A stretch of DNA of 64,000 bases from NCBI GenBank assembly GCA_002794785.1, contig NBBA01000018.1, forward strand, positions 496,001 through 560,000, in the 5' to 3' direction. The notes under the pieces were generated by a model. It ran no database searches and was not told the DNA's origin. It worked only from the letters and a program-made list of their open reading frames with translations. Shown in pieces: positions 1 through 10,601 of the stretch; position 1 is the stretch's first letter, and every line of letters begins with the position of its first letter. The translations under genes were made by a program, and so were the position numbers. Source of the stretch: Coniferiporia sulphurascens (Eukaryota; Basidiomycota; Agaricomycetes; Hymenochaetales; Hymenochaetaceae).

Positions 1-288
1 TGTATGTTCCCCTCTTCCTTCACTCGGTGGATTTCCTAGCCAAACCCCTGCCCTACACTCCTTAGATATACCCCTGAAGCGCGTTTCCGTTTCACGACCG
101 GATCGTTTGACGAAACATCGAAGTATTCATGGGGGAAAAAAAGTGTCATCCGCCATTTCTGCCCAACCTGCGGCTCTGCTCTCCTGTTCACGGGTTTCGG
201 CATTGGCGGCGTCAACGTGCGCACCTTCGATGGCATCCAAGTCGACAAGCTCAACCCTACGTTCTTCGATGGTGCCAATTCGATATAG
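1..288 (+). CDS. GFA-domain protein, copy 1 (3' part, cut by window edge)
   Basis: Only the second exon (66..288, stop TAG at 286-288) of a GFA (glutathione-dependent formaldehyde-activating / CENP-V fold) gene is in view. Base 1 is the last base of exon 1 and a GTATGT donor follows at 2-7; the acceptor ends at 65. The exon encodes the second half of the zinc fold, with the CPTCGS zinc-ligand motif and the FDGIQVDKLNP stretch. It has the same 223-nt length as exon 2 of the copies at 2.7 and 4.0 kb and is very close in sequence to the 2.7 kb copy. The family binds a structural zinc; most fungal members have no proven reaction, so formaldehyde chemistry should not be assumed. The missing first exon would lie just left of the window. 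Confidence 0.85.
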
Positions 289-840
289 GGGTCGACGTAC
301 ATGCCGTGCTATTTCTGTACTTTGTTTCCGGGGTTTGTGGGTCGATTATCGAGAAAAGAGACTGTTTGAATTTGAGAAAATATATATATTGGAATTTTCT
401 CTTGCGCATTCACCGACTGAAAGATGCACTTTATTCTCCTTCCTGGGATCTACCAGAATACCGATATCAACTTTCCCTCTAATATTGCGCACCTTGGAGA
501 AAAGGCGAAATCAACTCCTTTTAAAAGCCTGATCCTTCCCTGATGGTGGGAGAAGCTCTAACAAGCTCGAATAGGCTCCGGTGAAGACACAGGCGACGAA
601 CGAAAGAAGAGTTCTTATTGTTATCACCGTATGCGGGTTTCTTTCGTTTGAATTTTTGTGGCTTGGAAGACACGTCGATCCGAGTCATCGAGTACCCATG
701 GGAGGGAGATCCCTAGAAAGGCAAGCACGAGCGCTGTTATGTCCGAAAGACACCGTAAGAACAACAAGAGATATAATATAAAATGACACAAGGTGTAATC
801 GCCCTGGTTCAGGAAGATGAGATGGTAGCTACGATGACTA
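1..840 (+). repeat. Tandem segmental duplication, left unit
   Basis: Bases 1 to about 840 align with about 2856-3736. The similarity includes GFA intron 1, exon 2 and roughly 550 bp of non-coding flank, for example the shared stretch around 581 and 3464. The offset is 2855 bases at the GFA stop codon and 2883 at base 581, because the right unit has 28 extra bases near 3330-3357. Similarity fades after about base 840. Confidence 0.85.
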
Positions 841-2179
841 AAGGTTTTGGTCTAAGCTTGGCTGTATGCGGAGTCTTTTTGAAGAAGTTGGCATGTCTGT
901 AAGTACATTTTGTACTAAGTGTAAGTCAATATTAATGTCCGAGTCGAGTATACTGATGTGAAAGGCCAAACCAGGAAACAAATGAGTAACATTTAAGTAT
1001 CGCTTTGGAGACTCTGTTTCAATATCAATCATATTAGTTAATTCCGTCATGGACAGGACAATGCAGAAACGACGTAGTCTGCCGGCTTCGTCTCTTTTTA
1101 CCTATCGCACTCGCTCGCTCGCTCGGTCCAGTGCCTCCTCTAAACTCAGTCTCCGTATCGAACCTGAAAGAGTCCAACAGCTGAATAAGCTACGGGAATA
1201 TGATGACCGTCCATTGCGATTTCCAAATCTCCACAGCACTCTACTAACGTCTTCATCACTTCCCCTCAGTGCATAGCGCGGCTTCGGATACAATGTGATC
1301 CAGGAATCGAGCGGTGCGCCTCCATGGGCTATTAATCAGGCGTGTACCCAACATTTCGAGTTGCGCAGGTCAAAGGAGAGGCCGTATCTACCACCTACAC
1401 TGAGCCGAAGTGAACTGAGACGATGGCTTACCGGCGCGGGTAAATATCCGCAGGGCGTTCAGTGGAAAACTCGAGGTACGTCTTGCATCCAAAACGAACA
1501 CGTTCCACTACATTCCGTAAGGCCACACCCCTGTCGGGATAGTTTAGTTATCTGAACTCAGGAGGTCCACTGCAAATTGCGTTGGATTCGGAGGTGCGTC
1601 TGTATACAGCGCGGATTACGTTTAGGTGTACCTATTTCCAAAGCAAATGGACTACATTGGCAGGTAGAGCGGGAGGGAGCTCTCGGGTTTGACTGGATTT
1701 AAGTAACTGAGTCGATTAAATTCAAATAATGATCTTGGGACACGATTCCAACTTCAAGCAACACTTTTTGCATAACCGACTGAGACTCCCTTTATTACGT
1801 GGAACTGTTACTGTCTGAACTTCTTTAAGGAGGAGTCATCCTCTTATGCTACACCCTTCTCATGATCACTCGTCATGATTTATGGACCTTGCGCTCAACG
1901 CGCCATTGGAACAGTCGTAATAATGATCAGAAACACATACTACTCCGAGTCAAACACGGATTGAAGCGCCCAACGCGACTGGGGACCCACGTGTCTAGCT
2001 TAATTTAGAATTGGTTACACATTGGTATTAAAATTCCTACTGGCAGTAAGTTGGGTCAAGGAGAATTCTGGCATGGCACAAAAATCATGTTTGTTCCATC
2101 CGTGCATTTTCAAGCAGAAAAAATAATATTGATGGAATACGTACCTGTATTAAGCGCTCAGGGCCTGTGCTGATATCCC

Positions 2180-2195
2180 CTCCGATATATCGGAG
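2180..2195. repeat. Perfect 16-bp palindrome
   Basis: CTCCGATATATCGGAG reads the same on both strands and sits in a CCCCTCC/GGAGGTGGGGG setting that extends the dyad imperfectly. It resembles a hairpin or a small transposon end, but no partner copy or target-site duplication was found. Confidence 0.7.
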
Positions 2196-2400
2196 CGGAG
2201 GTGGGGGTTCTTTCGTGGGATTACTAATTCCATTCATGATATGTCTCTGAGGGGATGGTTCATGTTGTAACCAAGGTCACACTAGTACTAGAGGGATTAG
2301 TAAAAGTTCATTAGAAAGTTTAGTAGTGGTCAACAAAGTCACTTGTCACGTTATTACACAATTAATTTGTCATTATCCGACTCGGAAGCTCGCTTATTCC

Positions 2401-2455
2401 TTCCTCTCCGATATCCTTCCGATATCCCTTCCGATATCCCCTCCATATCCCATCC
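2401..2455 (+). repeat. Short tandem repeat, CCGATATCC-like unit
   Basis: Three to four imperfect copies of a TCCGATATCCCT-type unit run in tandem. The core (CCGATAT) is also the core of the palindrome 220 bases upstream, so the two may derive from one element. Confidence 0.6.
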
Positions 2456-2668
2456 CCAGGGAAAGGGGAAAGAAAATTTCCTCTCGGGGAGTCAGCACTG
2501 CTCAGGATGCAGAGTGTTCCGCAAGCTAATACTACCGGGCTATTGATTTATCAGGTGTTCCAAGCTCTCAGGCTTTTAAATAAGGAGCGCCCTTAGGCGC
2601 CATATCTATACTTGTACATTTGCAATCTCCACCCATACCTCGCATTCCACCTTCACCTTGAGTCCGTA

Positions 2669-3143
2669 ATGTCCACCAGCGATTCCGATGTGCTTCCACC
2701 CTTCAGGAAATGGCCTGAAGGCGCCGAGATTATAACGTTCACGGGCGGGTGCCACTGCCGCAAATTCAGATACGAAGTCGAGCACCCTGCTCTAGAAGAG
2801 CGACAGCCTGTGTCATGCAACTGCAGTATCTGCACGCAGAAGGGCGAGCTTCTCGTGTATGTTCCCTTCTTCCTTCGCTCGGTGGATTCCCTAGTCAAAC
2901 CTTTGCCCTACACTCCTAAGATATTCACCTGAAGCGCGTTTCCGTTTCACAACCGGATCGTTTGACGAAATATCGAAGTACTCATGGGGGGGAAAGAATG
3001 TCGTCCGCCATTTCTGCCCAACCTGCGGCTCTGCTCTCTTGTTTAAGGGTTTCGGCCTTGCCGGCGTCAACGTGCGCACTTTCGACGGAATACAAATCGA
3101 CAAACTCAACCCTACGTTCTTCGATGGTGCGAATTTGTTATAG
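2669..3143 (+). CDS. GFA-domain protein, copy 2 (complete)
   Basis: Model join(2669..2856,2921..3143), 136 aa. The donor is GTATGT at 2857 and the acceptor ends CTAAG at 2920; frame and length match copy 3 exactly. The protein is one GFA domain: the first zinc ligands lie in GGCHCRKFRYE (about residue 26), a C-x-C-x2-C set in SCNCSIC (about residue 50), and the last pair in FCPTCGS near residue 95. About 136 aa is usual for a stand-alone fungal GFA protein, probably cytosolic. An upstream in-frame ATG at 2612 exists, but paralogues align from MSxxDSDV, so 2669 was chosen. Expected role is a small zinc-binding enzyme or binder of glutathione-type adducts; the substrate is unknown. Confidence 0.9.
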
Positions 3144-3736
3144 GGAGGGACGTACATGCCGGCATGCCGTGGTATGTTTTGAGCCTGTGGGTTGATTATT
3201 GAGAAAACAAAGTTGTTAAATTCGGGGAAATATACATATTGGAATATTCTTGCGCATTAACCAACTGAAAGATGAACCTGAATCTCTTTCCTGGAATCCA
3301 CCGGAATCCAGATATCGACTTTCCCTCTGATATTGGTGGTTGGCAACGGTATCAAGCACGCTGCGCACCTCGGAGAAAAGGCGGAATCAACACCATTTAA
3401 AAGCCTGATCCTTCCCTGATGGTGGGAGAATCTTTAATTGACAAGCTCGCCGAATAGGCTCCGGTGAAGACACAGACGAGGAACGAAGGAAGATTTGTTA
3501 TTGTTGTCATCGTACGCGGGTTTCTTTCGTTTGAATTTTTGTGGCTTGGAAGACACGTCGATCCGAGTCATCGAGTACCCGTGGGAGGGAGATCCCTAGA
3601 AAGGCAAGCACGAGCGCTATTATGTCCGAAAGACGCCGTAAGAACAACAAAACAGGATTACAGATATAATATAAAATGACACGAGATGTAATCGCCCTGG
3701 TTCAGGAAGATGAGAAGGTAGTTGAAATGACCAAGG
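2856..3736 (+). repeat. Tandem segmental duplication, right unit
   Basis: Right partner of the unit at 1-840. It contains GFA copy 2 from the end of exon 1 onward plus about 590 bp of 3' flank. Relative to the left unit it has 28 extra bases at about 3330-3357, between GATATT and GCGCACC, plus scattered substitutions. Confidence 0.85.
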
Positions 3737-3949
3737 GAAGCTGCAAGCATAACAGAAATGACGAAGTATGTATTACGGAAATTTGTTAAATACTGACTAA
3801 GTAATAAGAACTATAATTAGCCCCGGACTTAATATACGAGCCAAGCAAAGAGGCGTGATAAAGTCCGCGTGCTTATAACTGCAACTTGAATAGCTGTTTA
3901 TGTTCTATCCGCTCAATCTTTTTCGTCTCAGTCTCTTCTCAGGTCCGCG
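3144..3949. other. Spacer between GFA copies 2 and 3
   Basis: The first 590 bases are the duplicated flank described separately. The remaining 210 bases are the probable promoter of GFA copy 3, with an AT-rich GCTTATAACT box near 3870 and a pyrimidine-rich leader before the ATG. No additional gene is visible. Confidence 0.5.
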
Positions 3950-4419
3950 ATGTCCGCTGACGACTCCGACGTTTTACCGCACCTCCGGAAGTGGCCCGAG
4001 GGCGCAGAGATTAAGAAGTTCATAGGTGGATGTCACTGTCGCAAATTCAGATTCGAACTCGAGCACCCTGCTCTTGACGTGCGCCCGCCCGGGTCATGCA
4101 ACTGTAGCATTTGCACGCAGGGCGGCCAGCTCTTCGTGTGCGTTCTCTCCTTCTCGTTTCCCTTTTCCTCCCTCAAACGTGATATTCTTGTATCAGATAT
4201 GCCCCGGAGTCACGCTTCCGCTTCACGCAAGGCTCATTTGAGGAGACGTCCGGGTACGCATGGGGGCCGAAGCAGGTCGTCCGTCATTTCTGTCCAAACT
4301 GCGGCTGCAGCCTCCTATTTAGGGGCCTCGGTCTCGCCGGTGTTAACGTACGCACTTTCGATGGGATTGAGATAGACAAGCTTGACATCACATACTTCGA
4401 TGGTGCGCGACTGCTGTAA
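3950..4419 (+). CDS. GFA-domain protein, copy 3 (complete)
   Basis: Model join(3950..4137,4197..4419), 136 aa. The donor is GTGCGT at 4138 and the acceptor TATCAG ends at 4196. Exon lengths (188 and 223 nt) and intron phase equal those of copy 2, which supports the join. Zinc motifs are intact: GGCHCRKFRFE, SCNCSIC and FCPNCGC. It is clearly more diverged from copy 2 than copy 2 is from copy 1, so it represents an older duplication. The 3' ends of all copies keep the FDGIxIDKL motif. A single-domain zinc protein of unknown substrate, likely cytosolic. Confidence 0.9.
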
Positions 4420-4727
4420 GGAGAATGCGCAGGCCTGTCATCATTGGTAGATACATCCAGCGCTTCTGTCTTTGCGGAACTATGGTACACAACTTTAGAG
4501 AAATTGCAAATCGTATACATACGCGCGTTCAAGTCAACCCTGATAACTGGTCATATCTGGGCCCCGAACGGGGTTATGCGTCCCAAAGGGTGTATAGCCG
4601 GATCTTCCTCTATTGGTGTCCACCGAGGACTTCGACATGACCGCCAAGTGTTATAACTTAAAATAGCCTCCGAACGCTTCCTTGATTTGTGCTCTATATT
4701 CCAGACATACTGTATTTCAGGCTTGCA

Positions 4728-5181
4728 ATGTCCATCGACGATTCCAACGTAGTCCCAACTTTCCGAAAAAGTCAAGGCGTTCACGGGGGATGACACTGTC
4801 GTAAGTTCACATACGAGCTTGAACATCCGACACTCGACGTGCTTCAGCCTACGACATGCAACTGTAGCATCTGCACACAGAAGGGGGAAATCTACGTGCA
4901 TATGTATGTCTTCCCCTGACTAGTTTCCTGGTTTCTCACTCACTTCCGGCCCTGGGGTGTGATTAAGAAGCATACCCAAGGCCCAAGACATCTCCTCGGA
5001 GGAACCGTTCGTAAAGCGGAAGCGGGTACGTGAGGGTAGTTACACGCTACCTCTGTCCAGTCTGTGGGTGCAGTACGTTGTGGACGGGTTTTAATGTTGT
5101 CGGCGTTAACGTGCGCTTATTCGGGGGATCGAGATTAATAAACTCAAATCCACACCCTTCGACGATGCCAGACACTTGTAA
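4728..5181 (+). pseudogene. GFA-domain pseudogene, copy 4
   Basis: This stretch aligns with GFA copies 2 and 3 from an ATG at 4728 to a TAA at 5179-5181 but cannot encode a protein. About 18-21 bases are missing after the first 15 codons, and the first zinc cysteine codon in the GGCHC motif is a stop (TGA, near 4791). A one-base slip near 5129 breaks the frame just before the second-half motif. The CNCSIC set, the CPVCGC pair and the GVNVR stretch remain recognisable in alternating frames. The order of the array (partial, intact, intact, dead) suggests local tandem birth and decay. Confidence 0.85.
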
Positions 5182-6475
5182 AGTGGGGGCGTATTCCTTG
5201 TATTCCCATTCTCTGTTCTGGAATATAAGTGCGTAAAACAGAAAAATCACGGTGACAGTCACTGACCTGAGAGAAGATGTTTTTTAATGTCGCTATCAGA
5301 GGACGTGACGTCCATGGAAGACCGCTGCGGGATTAACAGTATGTTGTGGCTGGTCGTAACGCAGGGTTTTGTAAGCGTCCCGGTTCTGGCAGCGTGAGTG
5401 TCGATTGCGTGCTCGACATACATCACGTGACACGATGGCGAGCTCGAGCTCTTGACGCGTTCCATCCCTCCAGGTGCTCTTGCCCTCGTACCTCCACCAT
5501 CTCGTCTTCTGGTGTTCTGTAGGCTTCAGGAATTGGCTCCCCTTGGCTCCTCTCGCTCGTCTCGTGTTCAATGGCTCACTTGTGCTCTCGGTGGCCAAAT
5601 GCAGTAGCGTGCGCAACTATTTGTCATCTTTTCCGACGCTCGATTCCCCTGCCTGTCGCTGCCGCGGCCCCCGTCCTCGGCAGATATCTTGAGTCTCGTT
5701 GGGAATAGACCGGCCAGCACGTTGAACGCCTAGCGAGCAGTAAAGGCTGCGTTTCTCATTCCCATGAAGAACGATGGTTTGAATGGCTTTCTTCAACGCT
5801 TGGTCTGTCTGGCCTCTTCCCCTCTTCCCCCCTTCGCTTCTCCTCCCTTCGCTTCCTTGACCCCCGTGCCCTCTGCCCAGCAATACATCGTTACACGTGT
5901 CTTCCTTATCACCGGACCGTGTCGCGGCAAAATTTCTGGGGTGCATAATGGTCCGCCAATCCATTCCTGCCTTGGCCTCGCGGAACGGCTATCCGATAGT
6001 GCATCCAAACTGGTAGCCTTTCTCAACTGGTTTCGTATATCTGGCTTCGCCTCAAAATTAATTTGTCGTGCTGGACGAAAGGTCTCTCTTTGCAAAGATA
6101 TTTTTGAAAGTTATAGGAAGGGCTTGTCTGGCTGGAGAAGATACAGGACAGGAGCCGTCTCAAGCGGCCAAGGATCCGGTGTTCGCATGCCGTTACATCA
6201 TGCACCTCGTTCCTTGTCGCTCCCTCGGATCATGTCGCAGGAAATCTTGGACTTAATTTCTGCCGACGTCGCTGGCGCTTCCAATTCGTCAACCTGCGGG
6301 CGAATCGTGTTCTGGGCGTAATTTGACTGGAACCTTCCTTGTTCTGTCGAGCTCTCGTCAACCGGAGTCCCCCATTAGACGAAAACTCCGCCTCCGATCG
6401 CCTGTTTGGAGCCGCTTTAATTTGTGATGTCCTTTAAAGTTGTCAGTTGTACGTATTATCTTTATTTGTGAACAA
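5182..6475. other. Gene-free spacer
   Basis: An open frame of 185 codons at 5764-6321 has no family resemblance, no intron signals and proline/serine-rich low-complexity content, so it was not called. No remnant of the EgtD-type methyltransferase missing from the next gene could be found here in any frame. Confidence 0.4.
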
Positions 6476-6483
6476 TATAAAAA
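6476..6483 (+). promoter_or_regulatory. TATA box
   Basis: TATAAAAA lies about 100 bases before the ATG at 6583 and is followed by a pyrimidine-rich stretch (6488-6515), the usual layout of a fungal core promoter. It shows that transcription of the truncated egt1 locus, or of a separate upstream gene, is plausible. Confidence 0.55.
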
Positions 6484-6582
6484 GGGTCCACCCTTTTCTT
6501 TTCCCCCCAACTTCAGTCCCCACGTCCTCCTTCGTGTCGACCAGATTTCTACACAAACCACCACTATAGCTGTGAAATCCAC

Positions 6583-7144
6583 TATGTCTCTACCTCAGAC
6601 GCGATCCTCTTCGCCAGATTCAGATTCCTCCGTATCCTCTTCTCGATTTTCTGAGCTGTCCGTAGCGACTTCGCGCACGGAAGAACACAGTCCAGTGGCA
6701 CCGCACCACCTTCTTGTCCTCTCGCCCCCCTGTGATTCGACATCGGCTCTGGATGCGTTTCTGCGGGCGCTGCCACTCTGCGACAGCATGAGCGTGAAGT
6801 CGTACCTGCTGTTGGCACTAAGCCGCGAGGTCGTCCCAGCTGGCAATAGCTCTGCAACGACGCTAACCAAGGCCATGCACGCGACGGCGTCCGTGTTAGG
6901 CGATGATTCGATATTCAAGTCCTGGACTCGTGCCCGTAAGGTTGACGCGCTTGTCATATTTATCTCAGGCTAAATTAGACCTTTATGCTTCTGTAGAGTG
7001 TTTTGAAGCCGAATATTACGTTTCGACCTGCGACGATGAAGCCAGCACTTTGGATGTCGAACTTGAAGACTACGCAGTCCCGTCGACTGAGGCACGTCTT
7101 GCATTCCCGCTGCCGCGCTCTGCTAACCGATGTTCTGGAAATAG
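6583..7144 (+). CDS. Unrecognised 5' exons upstream of the egt1-like gene
   Basis: An ATG at 6583 behind a TATA box opens a reading frame that can be spliced over an intron with donor GTAAGG (about 6935) and acceptor TCTGTAG (about 6995), continuing in frame to about 7142. The product begins with a serine-rich stretch, then a probably helical segment (LDAFLRALPLCDSMSVKSYL) and an acidic part (LDVELEDYAV). I do not recognise a family. It could be the 5' end of a chimeric egt1-like transcript, or a separate short or broken gene. It contains none of the EgtD methyltransferase motifs expected at this place in a complete Egt1. Confidence 0.3.
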
Positions 7145-9307
7145 ATATCCCATACTGACGCGCTCAACGTATTCTCCTCTGTTGGCCTGCACCTCGTGTA
7201 TCATACGCCATTCTCCGACTCTGTGGGGAACTCGAAGGGCACACTTTACACGCTCGAACGTGCACCATTCTCGTTCCCCCCGCTCACGCCACTGTCCCCC
7301 GGCTCAGATGCGGTCAACCCGTTTGGCCCGCCGACGCGCGAGGAGTGGCGCACGCTATGGGCAGCTTGGGACCTCGTCACACTCGGCATGATTCCGACGG
7401 AGATGTTGCATCAAAGGCCGATTGACCTGCGTCACAAATGTCTTTTCTACATTGGACATATCCCGACGTGCGTTGCCTCCCTTCTCTCCTATTTTTATAA
7501 TTTCTCCTGAACGGATTTTATTTGTCTATATTAAATATTTTAGATTCGTGAATATCCTTCTGTCACGATTACTCAAGGAGCCGTACACAGAGCCAAAGAG
7601 CTATACACAGGTTTTCGAGGTAGGATCCCCTTCACCCTTTTTCGCCGGCCACCGCCTCCTACATGTCTGACCTTTTTTTAGCGAGGCATCGACCCTCACG
7701 TCGACGACCCGGACCACTGTCATGTAAGTCCAACATGATCCTCACAGGCTTTCTTTTTCGACCGCTTACCCCCGGCCTTCAATCCAGTCCCACTCCGAAG
7801 TGCCGGAAACCGACGAAGATTGGCCCACACTTGCGTCTATCCTTGAATACCGCGACCGCGTGCGCGCGCGCTTGATGCAGGTGTACGATGACATTGATGC
7901 GGGCCGGCGCACGCTCACTCGCAGTCTTGCGCGCGTCTTGCAAATGACTCTCGAGCATGAAGGCTTCCATATTGAGGTATGTTATGTATTCTTAGCTTTG
8001 GAGTCCCGTGCTTATCATATTCGCTGGCCTAGACACTGCTGTACATGCTCATTCAACGTGCGGGCACAGGAACACTACCACCTCCGGGATTCTCGACCCC
8101 GCCATGGGCCGCCCTCGCCGTACAATGGGCGCTCGCCCCCCTCCCGCGTCCCCAACCGTCGAGCTTGGTCCTGCGCATGTCGTCCTGGGTCACGATGACT
8201 GCGAGGCGGATGACACTTCGAGCCCTGCAGACTCTGTATCTACACATGTGTTTGGATGGGACAACGAGTCCCCCGTGCGCACCGTCGAAGTCGCGCGCTT
8301 CCGCGCCGAGTGGCGGCCAGTCACGAACGGCGAGTTCTACGCGTTCTGGCGCGCGCGGCGTGCCGAGGTCGGGACGCCCGCCAGCTGGGTCGAGGAATGC
8401 GAGTCCGGGGATATTTCCGTCAGTATACCACTACCATCTCCGTCTATTTATAACATGAGCGCGACCGTATCCTGAAAGGGTGCGGTGGGGTGGTCTCATG
8501 GTGGATTTGGTTGACTTACTGATTGATTGATTCGCCTTTTCTCTTCTTAGATCCGTACTGTGTATGGAGCTGTGCCGCTCTCGGTAGCCATGCACTGGCC
8601 CGTGCTCGCGTCGTACGACCAGCTATCCGTATACGCCCGCTCGAAGGGTGGGCGTCTGCCGACTGAGCCGGAGCTCCGGCTGTTCCTCGACACCTACGAC
8701 GCGGGCTTCGAACATGGTGCTAACGTCGGCTTCCGGAACTGGCACCCCACGCCGTGCGTTCTTTATTTACTAGCACTATCATCACTGAGACGTTCTTTGA
8801 ATGTTTTCTAACGCAATGATATGGGTTTTTTTATTTTTTGTTTCTGGTTTGTAGTGCTACTGCAGGCCTTACGGATGGTACGCCAGCTTCGAACGGCGGT
8901 GTATGGGAGTGGACGTCGACTGCGTTTGATGGACACCCTGGGCTCTCGCCGACGCAGCATTTCCCTGGGTACGTCCCATTGCCACGTACACCGGCAGCAG
9001 CTTCTAACGGTCCCCGTCTCCCTTCTCCTTTAGATACTCAACAGACTTCTTCGATGGCAAGCATCAGGTCGTGGTGCGTCTTACGCCTTACTGATTCTTC
9101 ATTTGCGTTTTTCTCCTTTAACTAACTTACCCTGACTTCCTCTCTCCCTCCCTCCTTTCGTCGTAGCTCGGCGCATCGTACGCGACGATCCCGCGGCTTG
9201 CGGGGCGCCGCACCGTACGCAATTTCTACCAGCACAACTACCCGTACGCGTGGGTCGGCGCGCGCGTCGTGTACGACGTCGACGTCGATGTCGATACGAG
9301 CATCTGA
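7145..9307 (+). pseudogene. egt1: Egt1-like ergothioneine synthase lacking the methyltransferase domain, frameshifted
   Basis: Exons: 7145..7467, 7544..7619, 7682..7723, 7788..7976, 8033..8418, 8551..8753, 8855..8968, 9034..9073, 9167..9307. They encode the sulfoxide-synthase half of fungal Egt1: a DinB-like helical domain with LRHKCLFYIGHIPT and the iron-binding H-x3-H-x-E (HEGFHIETLLYML), then an FGE-sulfatase domain with GWDNESP, RPVTNGEF, FRNWHPTPAT, GGVWEWTST and NFYQHNYPYAWVGAR. In complete fungal Egt1 this half follows an N-terminal EgtD-type methyltransferase that makes hercynine. Here only its last strand appears to remain (about 7150-7240). In exon 5 the frame slips by one base in a run of six C at about 8137-8142; a seventh C would restore the match to the family. 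Both defects point to a broken copy, though the C-run could also be an assembly error. Introns and domain core are otherwise well kept, so decay is recent. Confidence 0.8.
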
Positions 9308-9559
9308 AGACTGAGCATTTGAAGGGTTCTGAACATCTGATCGCCAGGCTTGTTGATCTTCCGATCTCCCGAATCTCTGGTCCGATCCCGCCCGACTTTA
9401 AGGTTACCATACTGTATTCACAGCGTACTCCCGCCTACACCCCCAACGCTTCTTGATACTCGACTTCTCACTCTTCCGTCTCGATCCGCCCCTTGGTCTT
9501 CGAGCCTTCCCTTCTATTAGAGGTACCAGAGTCCCAGAGTACCCAAACCTTATTTTACC

Positions 9560-9593
9560 TTTTCGTTTCGTTTCGTTTCTGTTTCTGTTTCTG
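9560..9593 (+). repeat. Microsatellite TTTCG/TTTCTG
   Basis: Tandem TTTCG units pass into TTTCTG units. Confidence 0.8.
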
Positions 9594-10204
9594 TCCCTAG
9601 TCGGCACACTTACGCGCCACCCATCGAGTAAGAGGCGCTATCAAACTCGTTTGTTCGTCTCGTGGTGCTCGTATTCGTATCGCGTACTTGCGTACTCGAT
9701 TATGAAATACATGCACATACTACGACGTCCTGGGCCTAGCCACTGTACTGTACCTATACCTGTTCTTGTTCTATATCATTACTTGCTTACTTTACGACTG
9801 GAGAGGGTCCCAATACACTGTAGTGTGCGTATGTATGTTTGTATGTACATACGTATATCTTGGAAGAAAGGGAGTAAGAAGGTCGCCACGTCGTGCTAGG
9901 AGAGTGACTGATGGAGGGCTGTTCTGGGTCTGGTTGTGGTTTGGAATCCGAGTTCGTCGTCGTTGGCTGGTTACTAACAACTTGACAACTTAAGTACGCG
10001 CGCCGTCGTACGACGACAAGGCTTGTGTCGAAATCGAGTACATGTATATCGAGTGAGTGATCCGAGTGCGAGTTGGGAACGCTGGTGATTCTGATCGCAT
10101 GGAGTCCGAGTCGGGAAGGCAGGGGCGGAGGGGCGTAGCCGCGTAGGGGGCGAGAAGAGGATTACGATACTGTGAGCCCGTAGCGAGTTTGGTTTCCTGA
10201 CGAG

Positions 10205-10272
10205 GTAAATAGATAAATAGAAATAAATAAATAGAAATAGAAATGGAAATGGAAACAGAAATAGAAAGAAAG
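10205..10272 (+). repeat. Microsatellite, AAATAG-like
   Basis: A purine-rich strand carries imperfect tandem AAATAG/AAATAA/AAATGG units. Confidence 0.75.
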
Positions 10273-10440
10273 TACATGTAGGTGATCGCGTCTGGTACAG
10301 TGCTGTGCTGTACTGTGGCCCGAAGATGCTGGCTGGCACAGTGCTTTAAATTTTCAAAATTACAAGGCTGATCACTGATCAGAGGTGTGTTTTCATTTCG
10401 GGATGGTGAGCACCGTGACCGTCGGGCGCGCGCGCGGATT

Positions 10441-10465
10441 CAGTCCAGTCCAGTCCAGTCCGGTC
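10441..10465 (+). repeat. Pentanucleotide repeat CAGTC
   Basis: Four to five tandem copies of CAGTC, the last imperfect. Confidence 0.8.
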
Positions 10466-10533
10466 CATTCTGTTCCCAGTTCAGTTCGGGTCTTCACAGC
10501 AGGTGTACCAGCTCCAGCATCAATTCCGCAGCT

Positions 10534-10557
10534 ACAGCCACAGCCACAGCCACAGCC
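10534..10557 (+). repeat. Hexanucleotide repeat ACAGCC
   Basis: Four tandem copies of a CAGCCA-type unit. Confidence 0.8.
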
Positions 10558-10601
10558 CCGAGCTGCCGTGCGTTGACGGCGGCAAAGACCGTCCCTTAAT
10601 A

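Larger units (their letters stand above)
841..2668. other. Gene-poor spacer between GFA copies 1 and 2
   Basis: No convincing gene is visible on either strand; open frames are short and lack splice support. The stretch holds a perfect 16-base palindrome (2180-2195), a CCGATATCC-type short repeat (2401-2455), and an AT-rich TTTAAATAAGG box near 2575 that could serve as core promoter for the GFA gene starting at 2669. Confidence 0.5.

Noticed and set aside
5764..6321. 185-codon open frame
   Set aside because: Low-complexity start, no homology, no intron signals; lies in a spacer with several overlapping frames.
5182..7144. Search for the missing EgtD methyltransferase domain
   Set aside because: No motif of that domain could be read in any frame, so the loss is reported rather than a hidden exon.
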